Counted from the stretch's first letter, positions 1-12,163 are shown. The stretch is 64,000 nucleotides of DNA from Sanderia malayensis (GCA_013076295.1 RQOL01000616.1:4306392-4370391); one strand, 5' to 3'. The notes: a model not told the origin generated them from the letters alone. Made by a program: numbers and translations.

Positions 1-1223
1 TCGTGCTTGTCTGTGCGCCAAACTGCTTGGTAACGAGGCCAATACGTGGTTTCTTCCCGCCCCCAATACCCGCCCCCTCCCTTACCAGGATGTTAACTCG
101 CACCCGTCACCGTGCTGGAACCTCTCATTCTAGTTAATCAGCACAAGGTTCCTTGTATTTGAAGATATAATTTGACCTGCAGATCCTGCTGACTTGCAAA
201 GTTCCTCCGGAATGCCTTAATTGGGGACATTCTTTAATTCATTTGACATTAAAAGTAATTCGCTGTGTGCAATTCTTTACAAATATGGATGGTGCTGTGT
301 GCAAACTTTGCACACGTTGCCCGCGCCACAACAAAACAAAGCAAAACATTTTTCCTTGTTCAACCAAGGTCGTGAGAAGCAGTTCGTGTAGAATCACAGA
401 TCTATCAACACTCTCAATTTATTTCCTCGTCCTGAATTATCACTCTGTAAATATTTGCAAGCTCATTGCTTTGACATCCTCATTTGTGACGTAGGCCTCT
501 CTCTCTCTCTGCGCGACACCGGTATGAACTTCTTTTAGTTCCGAAAAAATGGTAAATGTGAATACTTTAGCAATTCGATTTTTGCACTCGGTCATCTCGT
601 GACCATGAACCGTATCGCATATTTGTTCTCAACTTCAATTTTTAAAGAACAGAACTTTTATTTACTCCAGAACACATTTTCCAGGTTAAAACTGAAACTG
701 GTTCGTATTTTTACACCGACTGACTGAACATTACTCAGTGCCGTTTTTAATTGTGAGTAATTTTGTTGCAAGATACTTGAAATATCCGCAAGTTTGCCAA
801 GGTATGTTGACTGTTTTTTCTTTTCTTTCTGGACTTAATACGAGGATATATATTTTTATTTTCATGCTCTTGTTATTGATGTATTTATTTGTTATAATAA
901 ATCCTATACCCATTTTTTATAAGATTTCGAAGGTGAATACATCAATCCAGTTTCCTAAGGCATCTGAAAGAGTTTTTTTGGACTTTTTAAGTACAGTATT
1001 ACCTGAACAAACCGATAACAGGAGCATCTGTGAACCAGTTACGTAAATTTTGTTAGTTTAAAGCGACCCAAGTCAAAATTTTCAATGAAAAAACGTGACT
1101 TTAGTGTTTTTGCATATTTTCAGTTTAAATTAAATCAGTTACATAAGTTTTTTGGCTAGAGTACTGCAGTGTCTCAAGGTGTACTACACAATGTAACAGC
1201 CGAACATTTGTCCCATTCATTTA

Positions 1224-1418
1224 GGCTGCGTTTACACGGGACCGGTTCCATTTGGAACTGTACCAAAATGAGTACGATTAAGCCTTCCGTTTACACGAGA
1301 CCTGTCGGAACCGTTCCAAATGGAACTGCTGGCCGTACCCAAATGGGATAGTCTAGGAAAAAGTTTCATTTGGAACCACTTCACGGAACCGTTCCAAAAT
1401 GCTCGTGTAAACGCAGTC
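1224..1418. mobile_element. Short MITE with GGCTGCGTTTACACG ends
   Basis: The left end GGCTGCGTTTACACGG (1224 on) is matched inverted by the right end CGTGTAAACGCAGTC (1404-1418). The interior is built of repeated, partly palindromic CCGTTCCAAATGGAAC blocks, one again followed by CGTTTACACGAG, so subterminal repeats occur inside. About 195 bases, non-coding. No clear target duplication was found, so the superfamily is open. Confidence 0.7.
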
Positions 1419-1629
1419 TCAATGGTGTTGCGTCTCCTGCGAAGCCGATCCTTGTTACAAAGTTGTTTTCCATTCTATCGTATCGTATGACTCTAAACTC
1501 GAATCATATTTCCTCGCCTTGTTTTGGTCATAAATTTTGTATTTATACATTGTGATTTGACTGCGAGTGTCTATACACATAGTTTATGGAAATTTTTGAG
1601 ATATCTCACCTCGAAGAGCCCTAAAACGA

Positions 1630-1692
1630 TATGTTTTGTTTTGCTGGACAAAGCATTACGTTTTGCTGGACAAAGCATTACGTTTTGCTGGA
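1630..1692. repeat. 24-base tandem repeat, about 2.5 copies
   Basis: The phrase TTTTGCTGGACAAAGCATTACG occurs twice in a row, followed by a third partial copy (TTTTGCTGG). No coding context. Confidence 0.75.
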
Positions 1693-1813
1693 AATTTCAA
1701 CAATGAATCGGGCTTAATTTTAATGCTCGAGCGCTTTCAGCATCAAGCATAGTAGACGAGGAAATATCAAATGACATTTTCAAAGACCACTATTTTGGAA
1801 AACTGCCATGCTA

Positions 1814-2032
1814 GGTTCTATGTTCACGTGAGCCCACTTATTGGCCCAGCTGAGGCTGACTGAGGGAGACAAATTCGAAGTCTGTTTCTAATGAGAAAAT
1901 TCTGTCCCGCTTGCCGAGATAGAAACTTCAGCATGATATTGGTCACGTGAGAAATTGACAATTAATGCAATGATTGTGCATGCGCAGTTGAAATGTCACT
2001 TGCTCGGTCAGCAGGCTCATACGAACAGGACC
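1814..2032. mobile_element. Degraded MITE, same family as 4191-4540
   Basis: Read forward, this stretch matches the reverse complement of the element at 4191-4540 over most of its length. Shared blocks include GTTCACGTGAGCCC-like ends, GAGAAAATTCTGTCC, TAGAAACT..AGCATGATAT, TGTGCATGCGCAGTTGA and a CGAACAGGACC end. It is shorter (about 219 bases) and its ends are eroded, so the target duplication is no longer clear. Confidence 0.7.
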
Positions 2033-2149
2033 AAGAATACCTTAACTTTTGCTGAGGTGCTTGTTTTTAATTCCAAGACCACTATGTAAGTGGGAAAACT
2101 CTGTTAATTATAATTTATCTAAATTATACACTGTTATTTGTTTTTTTAG

Positions 2150-5100
2150 ATGGTGCGCGCTTGCTGTAGCCAGAAAGGGAGTTTGATAACCATGATTGGT
2201 TTGACAACGTCGTTTTTCTTCGCTGAGATTATTGTTGGATACGCAACAAACTCAATGGCACTGGTTGCAGACTCATTTCACATGTTATCAGACGTTGTCT
2301 CGTTATTTGTTGGTTTCTTTGCACTTAAGGTATGTAATCTTTTTTTCTTATCCCGTTCCTTTTGTCTGCTCTTTGAATTATTCACCACTTGTGCATTGTC
2401 CTACATACAGCACATTTCCTCCCTTTTATATCTCAATTATGATATCAACTCGGTAACCAGACACCATACACCCCCCACGAAATTTTTCGCCGCCCCTGAG
2501 TACATTGGCCTTACAGCACGTTCTCCCACCTTTCCCCGATGTTTTTCTTTGTTAAATGACGTTCTTGTGATTTGCAGATATCACAACAAGCACATCGACA
2601 TAATTTGGACAAGAACACATTCGGCTGGGTTCGCGCAGAAGTGCTTGGGGCACTTGTGAACTCCGTCTTTCTTGTTGCCCTGTGTTTCTCAATATTTGTC
2701 GAGTCCTTGAAAAGAATGGTAGATCCCGAGGGGATCAAACAACCGTTGCTTGTTTTGGGGGTCGGCACGGCTGGCCTCGTTGTCAATCTGCTTGGCATTT
2801 GTTTATTCCAAGGTTAGTGATTGTTTTAATTCGCTTTCTGCTTAACAATGAAATGAAACTAGTATGTCGTGCATTACTTGTGGTGCCAATGTTATTGTTC
2901 TAGTATGCTGTATCATATTTCGTTTCTCTTTCTACAGGTCACATGGGTCATGGTCACAGCCATGGGGGGCACAGTCACAGCCATGGTGCAGGCAATGCCA
3001 AGCCGACCAATGAGAACAGTGACGCTACACTCACCGATGTTGTAATTACGAATTTCCCGGCTGCCGACAAAAGCGGAATGGAATTATCCACCGTAGACTT
3101 TTCAGATGGTCACGGCAAAAGCATTAGTGATCGAGATAATGTTGATGATGCCGATGATGGTGATGATAGTGGTGATGAACTCTCGAAGCATCGTGTGCAT
3201 GCGTCAGCATCAAGGTATCAAATGGGTATCATGCTTGCTGCTCTGCAAGCTGAAGAAACATTGGGTGAAAATAATGATGAAGGCATCGTGGTGATTCAAA
3301 ATGAAACGATCAATCAAAGTAAGCTATTGTGACTTCGATGCGTTACATTTATCTGTCTGGCCTAACTTTAGAGAAACAATCTGGTTGTATTTTAATCAGA
3401 GATTATAATGTACAGTTGGCATTTGCTATCTCGAACATTCGCGTTTTCGAACATTCGCTGTCTCGAACATTCGCGTTTTCGAACATTCGCGTTTTCGAAC
3501 ATTGGCGCTTTCGAACATTCGCGTTCTCGAAAATTCGCGTTTTCAAACGATGTTCCGCGTCCCCTCGTTTTGGTATAGTATTGTTGAGACATCTGTTATT
3601 TCGAGCATTCGCTATCTCGCATAAATTTCAATTTCTCATGAGGGCTCGAAATAGCGGATGTTAACTGTTCTGCACCAGACTCATTATGTAGCTACGCAAA
3701 TTCCTATCCTTTATACTCCTCGTTTAATTCAATTACTTGACAATCACTCGACAATGCAATACTAAACTTTTAGAATTCATAAAATTTATTTACTGTAATG
3801 ACTACCTGTTTAAGAGCCAATTTGGCAATTAGATTAGCAGTGAGGAACTTACAAGACTTGTATTACGAGTTTGATGATATCTAACCTTTATTACTGCATA
3901 TCATGATGTGTTATATACGAGATTGCTAATCTATTACTGTATATGTTAGGTCTCAAAGAAAATGATACCAAGATGAAAAAGAAGATAAAATCTGGTGACC
4001 AAATGAATATAAAAGGTGTTTACTTGCACATTCTTGGCGATGCTCTTGGATCTGTTATCGTTATTGCCAGTGCATTGGCTATATACTTTGGCAAGGGCAA
4101 ATGGACGCTATATATTGATCCAGCTATGAGGTTCGTTTCAGATTAATGCGTCTTTATAGAGTGCGTCATTAATTTGGAGAACTAATCTAAGGGACTGTTC
4201 ATATGGTCCCGCTTATTGAGCCAGCTTTTTACCTACTAGTTCTCAGAACCCGATACACATTTTTCTGTTCACCATATGTGAAAGCAAGCTGTTTCACTAT
4301 GCGAGGTCTCATTGGAGCACTGTCGAGATCTCGGCATTCGGGCTGGAATTTTTCCATATGAACATTCGGCCCGCTTACCGAGCCAGAAACATGTCAACTG
4401 CGCATGCACAGTCATTGTTTTCTTTGTCAACTTCTCAAGTGACAAATATCATGCTACAGTTTCTATCCAGGTAGGCGGACAGAATTTTCTCATCTCGTAT
4501 AGTCAGCTGGCCCGATACGCGGGCTCATATGAACAGGCCCTAATAAATGTGGACAAATGTATATATATAATATAGTTATTTAATTTCAGCATTATTTATT
4601 ATTAAGATAGTTATGATAGCTTATTCATAATTGATTTATTTTGTCTTTTCTTTGTGATGTTAGCATAATCATGGTTGCAATAATTCTCAAGTCGTCCGTA
4701 CCTTTGTGTAAGTAGTATACCTGTCTATTTTGATATTCCCAATTTCATAAAGAAGATCAATAGTCATAATAAATGAAATTGAAATGAAAATGAGTTTGAC
4801 GGTGAAGAACTAATATTTATGCTGTTTTTTCGTCTCATTGACAGTGAAAGAATCTAGTATGGTGCTATTACAGACTGTACCGACACATATACAGATACAA
4901 GAACTAGAGGAAAAGCTTCTTGGAAATGTAGGCTCATTTTTTCATTCGCTCGTTTTCTCACTCGTTAAATTTTTTCTTAACTGGACCTTGTTTTGATTTT
5001 TTTAGTTCCCTGCTATCCTGAGCGTTCACGAGTTTCACGTTTGGCAACTGGCTGGCAGTAAAATTGTGGCATCTCTGCATTTGCAGCTACCATCAAGGGA

Positions 5101-5838
5101 TGATTACATGGGTATGTCCGAAAGAATCAAAATATTCTTTCACGACGAAGGCATTCATTCTACAACAATACAACCTGAATTTCTTGAGGTAAAGAGTCAC
5201 ATCTTTATTTCTTTATTATTTTAGCTAATATTTCTGACATGCAGTGCAATTTGTTTGTGGGGCATTATCAATACAGTTCACTGTCTAATTCGAACACCCT
5301 AGGAAGCGTGAAAATGTTCGAATTACACAAAGTTCGAATTATAGAGGTTTTGTTACAAGTGTTCATTAGTGATCATTGAAGGGACAGAGAATTTCGTTCG
5401 AATTAGATAGTGTTCGAATTACATGAGCTCGAACTATGCAGATTTGACTGTAGGTCTTTCACTGTAACAATTACATGTTCTTGTTTATTTCAATGCTCAG
5501 GAGCGAAGCGTTGATGATGGCAAAAGCCCTTGCTTGCTGAAGTGTGTCAGTACCACTTGTCATGAGAGTGTATGTTGCCAGCCAAGAGAAGAAAAGACAC
5601 GATTGCCAACGGTTAAAGAAATCGAAACAGTATGCGTTTATCATTTTGTTAATTTCATTTTCATTTATCATCAATTAAGCCAATGAATTATGACGGGTTT
5701 TTCTTTCTATACACCAAACAGAGAGAAGCAGCTAGCACATCGAATGGGACTGATAAAGCCATAGATAGGCTGGAAGAGGGAATTCATTCTTCAGACCAAG
5801 TAAATGAAATTGGTGGAACTACCACTGAGATGAACTGA
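2150..5838 (+). CDS. SLC30A1: Zinc transporter ZnT1 (cation diffusion facilitator), 9 exons
   Basis: Exons 2150-2329, 2578-2812, 2938-3318, 3950-4130, 4664-4707, 4845-4927, 5006-5188, 5501-5629, 5722-5838 join in frame to 510 aa; human ZnT1 is 507. ZnT1 exports cytosolic zinc across the plasma membrane in exchange for protons. Residues 11-130 give the first four membrane segments, with the metal-site HxxxD (H44, D48) in TM2. TM5 carries the second HxxxD (H292, D296). Histidines at both sites fit zinc rather than the manganese-type ZnT10, which has Asn in place of the first His. A His-Gly-Ser rich loop (about 139-156) follows TM4 and leads into an acidic cytosolic insert. The C-terminal domain has HEFHVWQLAG and the cysteine-rich stretch (CLLKCVSTTCHESVCC) typical of ZnT1. 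The start is the only ATG giving the ZnT1-length N-terminus and sits directly at a splice acceptor. A possible ATTAAA polyadenylation signal is at 6275-6280. Confidence 0.96.
3412..3668. mobile_element. MITE in ZnT1 intron 3 with internal minisatellite
   Basis: Left end ACAGTTGGCATTTGCTATCT and right end, read inverted, ACAGTTAACATCCGCTATTT form terminal inverted repeats beginning CAGT, preceded by T/A as in pogo/Tigger-like elements. Between 3429 and 3545 the left TIR motif TCGAACATTCGCGTTT is repeated about seven times in a row. About 257 bases, non-coding. Confidence 0.7.
4191..4540. mobile_element. 350-base MITE with TAA target duplication (Harbinger-like)
   Basis: Lies in ZnT1 intron 4. 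The left end GGGACTGTTCATATGGTCCC and the right end (GGGCTCATATGAACAGGCCC) are inverted copies. The element is flanked on both sides by TAA (4188-4190 and 4541-4543). A three-base TWA duplication with GGG-starting TIRs is characteristic of PIF/Harbinger-derived MITEs. A second, inverted and older copy lies at 1814-2032. Confidence 0.8.
5272..5452. mobile_element. MITE in ZnT1 intron 7
   Basis: Begins TACAGTTCACTGTCTAATTC and ends AACTATGCAGATTTGACTGTA, with repeated GTTCGAATTA motifs inside. A diverged relative is at 50993-51172, sharing GAACACC, GAAAATGTTC, TTCATTAGTGATC and CTATGCAGATTT.ACTG. TA flanks and CAGT ends suggest the Tc1/mariner-pogo group. Confidence 0.65.
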
Positions 5839-8800
5839 AGCGCAAGTCTTTAGATACAGAGAGTAGCTGAACATATTGTAAACCATATTATCAATTATTG
5901 ATATTGTTAAAATAATAGAGCCATTATTTTTTAATGCTATTATTTTATTTTGCTATCGTTTGTACCCAGTTTATCGTCAACAGACCATTTTAGGTTTTTG
6001 TTTTATTTATGTAGGTTTTTCATGGAGATTCAGGCTTTTTAATTAATATTTTCTTCCATTCCATCATAGCCTTGCTTATATAGCTCTTCTTTAAAATGAT
6101 AACATTTATTGATCTTTTTATAACAAGTAGACTATTGGATTTGGTCTGTTAAAGAGATTTGCTTGAAAAATATTTTATCATCTATTGAGTTTCTTATCTT
6201 TCGACTATGATATGATAGTTGGGAGGATAGTTTGAATAACTGTTAAATTGTATAGTCTGTTTTGAACACATAAAATTAAAGAGGTTTTTCGAAAAGCACT
6301 GGTCGTCAACAAGATTTACAGCTGCCTGTCCGTCCTATTAACATATAATTTGCATGTAAACGCCTTCAATCTTTATTTATCCATCTTTAATGTAATTTAT
6401 ATGATAATCATTGCACGCTATTGGTGCTTTGGTCAAGATACCTATCATCAATTAATATATCTATTCAGTTTTTCTAACATTCTAGTTTATTTTTGTATTT
6501 TAGTTTGTGAAAACATGTTAATAGAATGGGGAATCTCTTCCACACACCTGTATATGCAAGATTGAAATTTTGTGACAAAGAGACTCGACAAAGAGTGCTT
6601 TGGTAAGCTTTAGTTTCTGTATCTGTTTGTTTTTCAATTTTGATATTGAAGCTATCGGTAATATTTTATGTTCACACGGGCTTGCTTTGTGTAACTTGAA
6701 TTTATCGCTTGGAAATTGAACCGGTTTCATTTGTCCCCATATCGAGGCCAAGCGACAAAATCTTGTTATGAGAAACCAGAACTATGATGGCTACAAATTT
6801 AAGAAACTTTAACACAGACTAAATAGGAACCACCTGTAAGACCCCATTCTTAAAAAAGATTCGATTTATTTTAGTTTGTTCACGGCATGGTCTCCGTGAA
6901 TATCAAGAATTTTCTCAATTTTTGTTTGGAGACCGCAATTTTTATTTTGATCTGCGCGGGTTTTTTTCCTGATGATCTTGATTGCTATATTCATCCAAAA
7001 ATGCTCAAACTCAAAACAAATAATTTTAGACCACGAAAATCAGAAAACAATTTAGAAATTTTTAATGCTGCAAAATGCCAACATTGTTATTATAAATTGA
7101 GAAGCTTTTGGTATTGGGTGCTGATCGAATTTTCTCATTTTCTCGAAAACCCGTAGGAAGGAACAAGCAAGCAATGCAAACGCAACTTGTGTTGCATAAA
7201 GAAGGGCGGGGCCCTTTATCTGCTGTTTAAACATTTCTGCATTACTATTTGTAAGATATTGTTTTCTTCTTCCAATGAAAAACTCTTTACAACTACCATG
7301 CAACGATTAATAGAAATAGCTGTTCTTATTAAGAAGCGAGCCTCAATTGCTACACACATCTCTGCAGGAAAACCATTTCAACGAGTCTTATCAAACGTGC
7401 AATTCATGTGCAATTCATGCAAGTGCTGTTTGGCTTGCTGGCATGCTCAACGGACCAGCGTGGGTTTCCCAATATAGAACGATAAGTAATTAATAAGCCA
7501 GTCTGTTTTGAGGAGATATTTTTTTATCCCCGCAGGCGTCGAAAGGAGAAGCCCATACCACATAGTGCGTCTTTCGTCGGATGATAATTATTATTAGCCA
7601 AACAGTTTTCAAAATTAAAATACTAGCTGGTGCTAAGATTTATTAATTACTAATTGTTTATATATAGCAATCGTGGCTGCTTAATAAAACAAGGTCTCCA
7701 TCAAGCTCATAAAATTTTTAAATTTTATCTTTCGCAACGATAGGGAATGTTTAATAAAATATATTGCATGCCTTATGTTAACATGCTTGTGTTCAATAAA
7801 AACGAAGCTTTATTGAAAAATTAAAAACAGAATAGAGATTGGAATATTTCTAGCTAACACAATGTCCACTTGAGGAGATGAAAATAATACCTTATTTCTT
7901 TTATTGTAGACCTGTAAACAACGGATTTATTGTATCGCTTAATCCAGAGCGAAATAAAGGATATAGAAGAGAAAATACACAAAGACATCTCGACAGGTCA
8001 GCAGGCGATCGATATATCTGCTAGTTTTTGTGTTTATTTTGCAAACACAAAGCTAGGGTTTCCGCTGCTTTGAGTTGGAATATTCGAATCGTATTGACCT
8101 ATACATGTTGCCTTGCCCCAACCTGTCCAAGAAAGGGGGTTGCTTGGAGAATAGATTGCGTCATTTCTTATCAATTCATTTTACAAGATTGCTCTGTTGA
8201 TTTACGAGTGTAAACAGCATGCAATCAGGTCATATAATCACCGAATTTGAAAGTGGCTTTCTTGAAGAAGAATCGTCTTTTTATGAAGATAACATCGACG
8301 GCCAGCAGTAAATTTGCAGAAAAGAACCCATGACAGATGTTTCATTGTACGAGTCTTCGAAGTGTTTTCGATTGTAGAAGCCGCAATAAAATATTATATT
8401 CAATGAATTATTAATGGACAACCCGTGATAACAAGGTGTAAGAGTCATGTACGTACTTTAATGCTGGTATAACCGCGACAGCATCAAACGCTTATGTCCT
8501 TGGTCCGTACTAAGAAAGGCGAACGAGAGGCAGATTTTGTACCCAGTTTGCAACAGATTACACCATTACTTTCCGCGTTAAGTTACTTTGAGCAAACTGG
8601 CCTTTGTCAGCTGTCATCCTTGTATATTCATGTTGTTTTTGCTGTTTACAGAAATTAAAAGCCGTGGTATATGAATCAAATATAAGTAAAATCCAACTGC
8701 ACGGAATCCGTCACTGCATAAAAGACTCCGAAGGAAACAAACTTTGGATATTATAAAGATATTGAACAGAACTGGTTATGAAGTGTTCCGCCCCACACAC

Positions 8801-10682
8801 ATACGTAACTACATATCTCAAAGGTGAGTTTTGCATGTTTGCATTTGTCTTCTTGACAATAGCTCGTTTATATGTACGTGTAAAGCTCTTCATACGGAAA
8901 TTCATGATTTACTACTATCTCTTTTTGTGTGATTTCTTTGCTTATCTCGTTTCGTTGGAATTGTTTTCATGTTTTCGCCATCATTGTTAATTGATGTTGT
9001 TTGCTGGCAAGCTACACGAAACTCTTTGTGCCTATTGTTATTATAAACAAGGTAGTTATTCTAGTTATTAAGTTATCTATGGTTATAACAATTGACTGTC
9101 GCCATTCATAGAATGGCACAAGTTGCCTTGGTGATTGGTGATAAGACTAGTTATTTCACCATCTTCCTTTGAAAAAGTACATAGGGCTAAGGAACGGGCT
9201 GCAAAAAATATATACACGTTTTTTTTTTATAAGAAACCGGTTTATAAGAAACCTAGATCTAGACGCCCTAAAATTTAAGAAACTTTTAGAACTACAAAGA
9301 AATATTTAAGAAACATTAGAAATTTCGGAAACACGTTTTCCCTTTACGGATTTAACAAATGTCAACTACAGTAAGTATGTTTTATGTGCTAAGCATAACA
9401 TTGTCGGCTCCACATGACGATTTTTCGCATTGACGATTTTTCTTCCATATAATACTATATATTTTGCCACATCCACGTTTTTTCCTCGTTTTCACTGGAA
9501 CTTCGTATTCATTAAATTAAGAAACTTTTAAGAAACTTTTAGAACTAAAATGTGGCTAAAAATTAAGAAACTTTTACTACTAGGCCTTGAGCCAGGTTTC
9601 TTATAAAAAAAAACGTGTAAATAAGGTAAATACACTAAATAAAATAATTGTAGGACTCTATTTATCGAATACATTTATGTTTCTGGTTGAAGCAGACCTC
9701 AGACCTTAGCAAAGCAACTATGATCTTCGACTTATCGTTACAGAGTAGAGTGAATTTCAGTTTCTTTTACACCTGGTATTTTAATATTTCTTTGTATACT
9801 AATGACGGTATGAGGAAATAAATTATTACGCACGTGAATTCACCATTAACGTAAAGTTTGCAACGCACGGTGAAGTTAAGTTTTTATATTTTTAGCCAAC
9901 GAATAAATACTGAAAACACTGTCAAACATTTTAGAATTATCCTCTAGATGGAATATTATTCTAATCGTTGTGTTGCTCTGTTTAACTTGGAATACGTGTA
10001 AAATAAACCTATTTTATTCTCCTCTTATTGCATACACGGGTACACGGCGTTCTTGATAACTAGCCCATTTGAAATAAACATTAAACATGACACGGCTCCT
10101 TTACAGGGCGATTCTAATTTTCTTTTTCGTAATCTGGTTACGAGAATTGGTAATACCTTGTTTTCTGTTCTTGTTTTCGTGTTTGCAGCTGAAATAACAA
10201 ATCTAATTAGCGAACCATTATTCTGAAGCAGTGCAAAAGACAATAGACGCAAACCTTGGCGTGGTGCAACTTACGATAGCATCAGCAAGGGGTCTTTTAA
10301 AATGTTGAAACGTTTTATGTGAAGGGCGTCTCTCCCATTCATGCTGATTCAAATTTCAAATTATGAAAAATCAGGTTATTGTATTCATCAAAATATTAGA
10401 TATAATGACGATTAATAATTTCCATGAAACTCCCACTAAAATATTAATCTGTTGCTGCACTTGGATACGTTGAAGTTTCAAAGGTGAATGACGACGATAC
10501 GTTGCAAAGTTGTTTATCGAAATTAGGCTGGTTTGGCAGGGCACTGTTCGCTTTATCTTGTTTTACCAGTCGTTTCAGCTGCTCGGAATTGTTTGAGACT
10601 GGTTGAATGAATAATGAAATTCTGAATGCTTATTATTTATCGTCATTCAGGTGCAGATGACACTTGAAGGTAAGAAAACACC
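5839..10682. other. Long intergenic region, no gene seen
   Basis: Between the ZnT1 stop and the GPCR start there is about 4.8 kb. None of the open frames here shows recognisable domains or splice-compatible partners. The first part should contain the ZnT1 3' untranslated region. The only structured item I see is the MITE at 9213-9619. Untranslated exons or a promoter of the GPCR gene could lie in the final part (for example around 10600-10682). Confidence 0.5.
9213..9619. mobile_element. 407-base MITE with long T-rich inverted ends
   Basis: Left end TACACG(T)10ATAAGAAACC is matched inverted by the right end GGTTTCTTAT(A)9CGTGTA. The flanking sequence is TA on both sides. Inside, the motif TTAAGAAACTTTTAGAACTA is repeated several times near both ends as subterminal repeats. 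No coding capacity. Confidence 0.8.
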
Positions 10683-12125
10683 ATGTCACGTAATCAGAAA
10701 AACGTTGTCCTCGTCTTGTTGCTATTTACACTGGTTGCTTCTGGACAGAGCCAGTCCAGCCACACCATCAAATTCCCATGTTTGAAATACTTGGATGCAT
10801 TGCCAGCCCAAGATGCCCGCATACTGCCAAAGTATTTACGACAACAAATTGAAAAGATTGCAAATTCGGTGGAGTTTTTCACCAGACCCATTAAAAGCGC
10901 AGTGGAGATGTGTAAATATTTACCAAGGAAAGTATCTGCAGTTTTCATCAGCATGTTCAACATAGATTTTACAACTGAAGAGATCCAACGTGTATTATTT
11001 ACAATGAATGACACAAGTAACAGAACTATGCGTTTGAAGAAGATGGCCCAGTTCCATCTTCTTTCAAGCAAGCTACTAATCGAAGAGATAGTGAAAATCA
11101 GAAAGGTGTTTTGCAAAGCTCAGCATAAGCCTTACAGCGCCAGCACAATGTCGTGTGTGGAGAATCAGCAAGGAGTTAACAACAAAATTGCTAACAATAG
11201 CGACCAGAAGTTGAGGCAAATGAACCACAAGCTGCAGATCATCAAGACAGCCGGGCTTGTTGGCAATTCTGTCAGCATGGTATTTCTATTCATTATGTTG
11301 GCAATTTACTTGAAATGCAAGAACATTCGATCCAAACTGCCGACACGAAGCATCTATTGCTTGTCAGTAACGCAGTTATTTCTTCACGTGTTGCGAATCA
11401 CTTCGATCGATGGGTTGCAGAAGAGTGAAGTATGCACTTCGGTAGCGATATTGTCACATTGGTTGTCTCTTAGTGCGTTCATCTGGCTATTCTTCATTTT
11501 GTTCGAAAACCACGTAGCTTTGTATAGCAAACCTTTCTGGAACCGAGAAAAACGGTTCACTGTATACTTATGGATTGTGTATGGTCTACCAGCTATCATA
11601 GTTTCAGTGTGTGTCTTGCTGAATTTCTCAACTAGTTGGCTGGTTGGATACGGAAGAGACAACTTCTGTTTCATCAGCCACACAGCAAGCAATTTAGTGG
11701 CCTTCATTCTACCTGTTTTACTGGTATTTATCTTAAATATCGCCAACAGCATCATGGCCCACAATCGTCGCAAAACATTGTTGAAAAGAGCTGCGAACCA
11801 GTTTACGGTTTCAGGAAAAGACGCACAGAAGCCTAGTTTCCTCCTCTCTCTGATGACTCTGATATTATCCGCTGAAATTATCATTGCAAGAACCTTCGAG
11901 CTCACTCCAAATCTCGACACAGTAGTAAGAAAATCTGCCAGCTTTGTTCTAAGTCTTCAAGGCGTTTTTTTGTTCGTTGCATTCGTTTGCAACAGAATAA
12001 TATTCACTGCAATCAAAAGTCAGTATAACAAAGAAGTAGATGAAGACTACAGATTAACCTATAAGTATAATAGCACAAGGAAAAGACGAGCTCCCAAAGA
12101 TGATTCGGGCGTGTATAATTTTTAG
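10683..12125 (+). CDS. Class B/adhesion-like seven-transmembrane receptor, single exon
   Basis: A 480-residue uninterrupted frame. Residues 1-24 are a signal peptide (hydrophobic core VLVLLLFTLVAS). Residues 25-185 form a small ectodomain with a few cysteines and N-glycosylation sites. Seven hydrophobic segments follow from about 187 to 445. Their signatures resemble secretin/adhesion (class B) receptors: an aromatic-rich TM3 (SAFIWLFFILFENHVALY), YGLPAIIVSVCV in TM4, YGRDNFCFI in the second outer loop, and LQGVFLFVAFVCN in TM7. I see no GPS cleavage motif (no Cys-Trp pattern or HLT) before TM1, unlike classic adhesion receptors. The cytoplasmic tail is short and basic (RKRRAP). Being intronless beside 10- to 51-exon neighbours suggests a retrogene or an intron-poor receptor family. 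Ligand unknown. AATAAA follows at 12164. Confidence 0.85.
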   Translation: MSRNQKNVVLVLLLFTLVASGQSQSSHTIKFPCLKYLDALPAQDARILPKYLRQQIEKIANSVEFFTRPIKSAVEMCKYLPRKVSAVFISMFNIDFTTEEIQRVLFTMNDTSNRTMRLKKMAQFHLLSSKLLIEEIVKIRKVFCKAQHKPYSASTMSCVENQQGVNNKIANNSDQKLRQMNHKLQIIKTAGLVGNSVSMVFLFIMLAIYLKCKNIRSKLPTRSIYCLSVTQLFLHVLRITSIDGLQKSEVCTSVAILSHWLSLSAFIWLFFILFENHVALYSKPFWNREKRFTVYLWIVYGLPAIIVSVCVLLNFSTSWLVGYGRDNFCFISHTASNLVAFILPVLLVFILNIANSIMAHNRRKTLLKRAANQFTVSGKDAQKPSFLLSLMTLILSAEIIIARTFELTPNLDTVVRKSASFVLSLQGVFLFVAFVCNRIIFTAIKSQYNKEVDEDYRLTYKYNSTRKRRAPKDDSGVYNF

Positions 12126-12163
12126 GATTTAGACGTGCATTCTGGTCACGTTTCATGACTTGA

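Larger units (their letters stand above)
1..2149. other. Gene-free 5' stretch
   Basis: I see no convincing coding exon here. Short open frames lack family resemblance and splice logic. The stretch holds a MITE at 1224-1418, a three-copy 24-base repeat near 1630-1692 and an old MITE copy at 1814-2032. The end, just before 2150, is a pyrimidine-rich tract ending in TTTTTTTAG. It looks like a splice acceptor placed directly at the ZnT1 start codon, so a 5' untranslated exon of that gene probably lies somewhere in this stretch, but I cannot locate it. Confidence 0.5.

Noticed and set aside
243..494. An 83-residue open frame near the left edge
   Set aside because: No start context, no resemblance, and composition like surrounding non-coding DNA.
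10694..11116. A 140-residue minus-strand frame opposite the GPCR
   Set aside because: Shadow of the receptor coding strand with no independent features.
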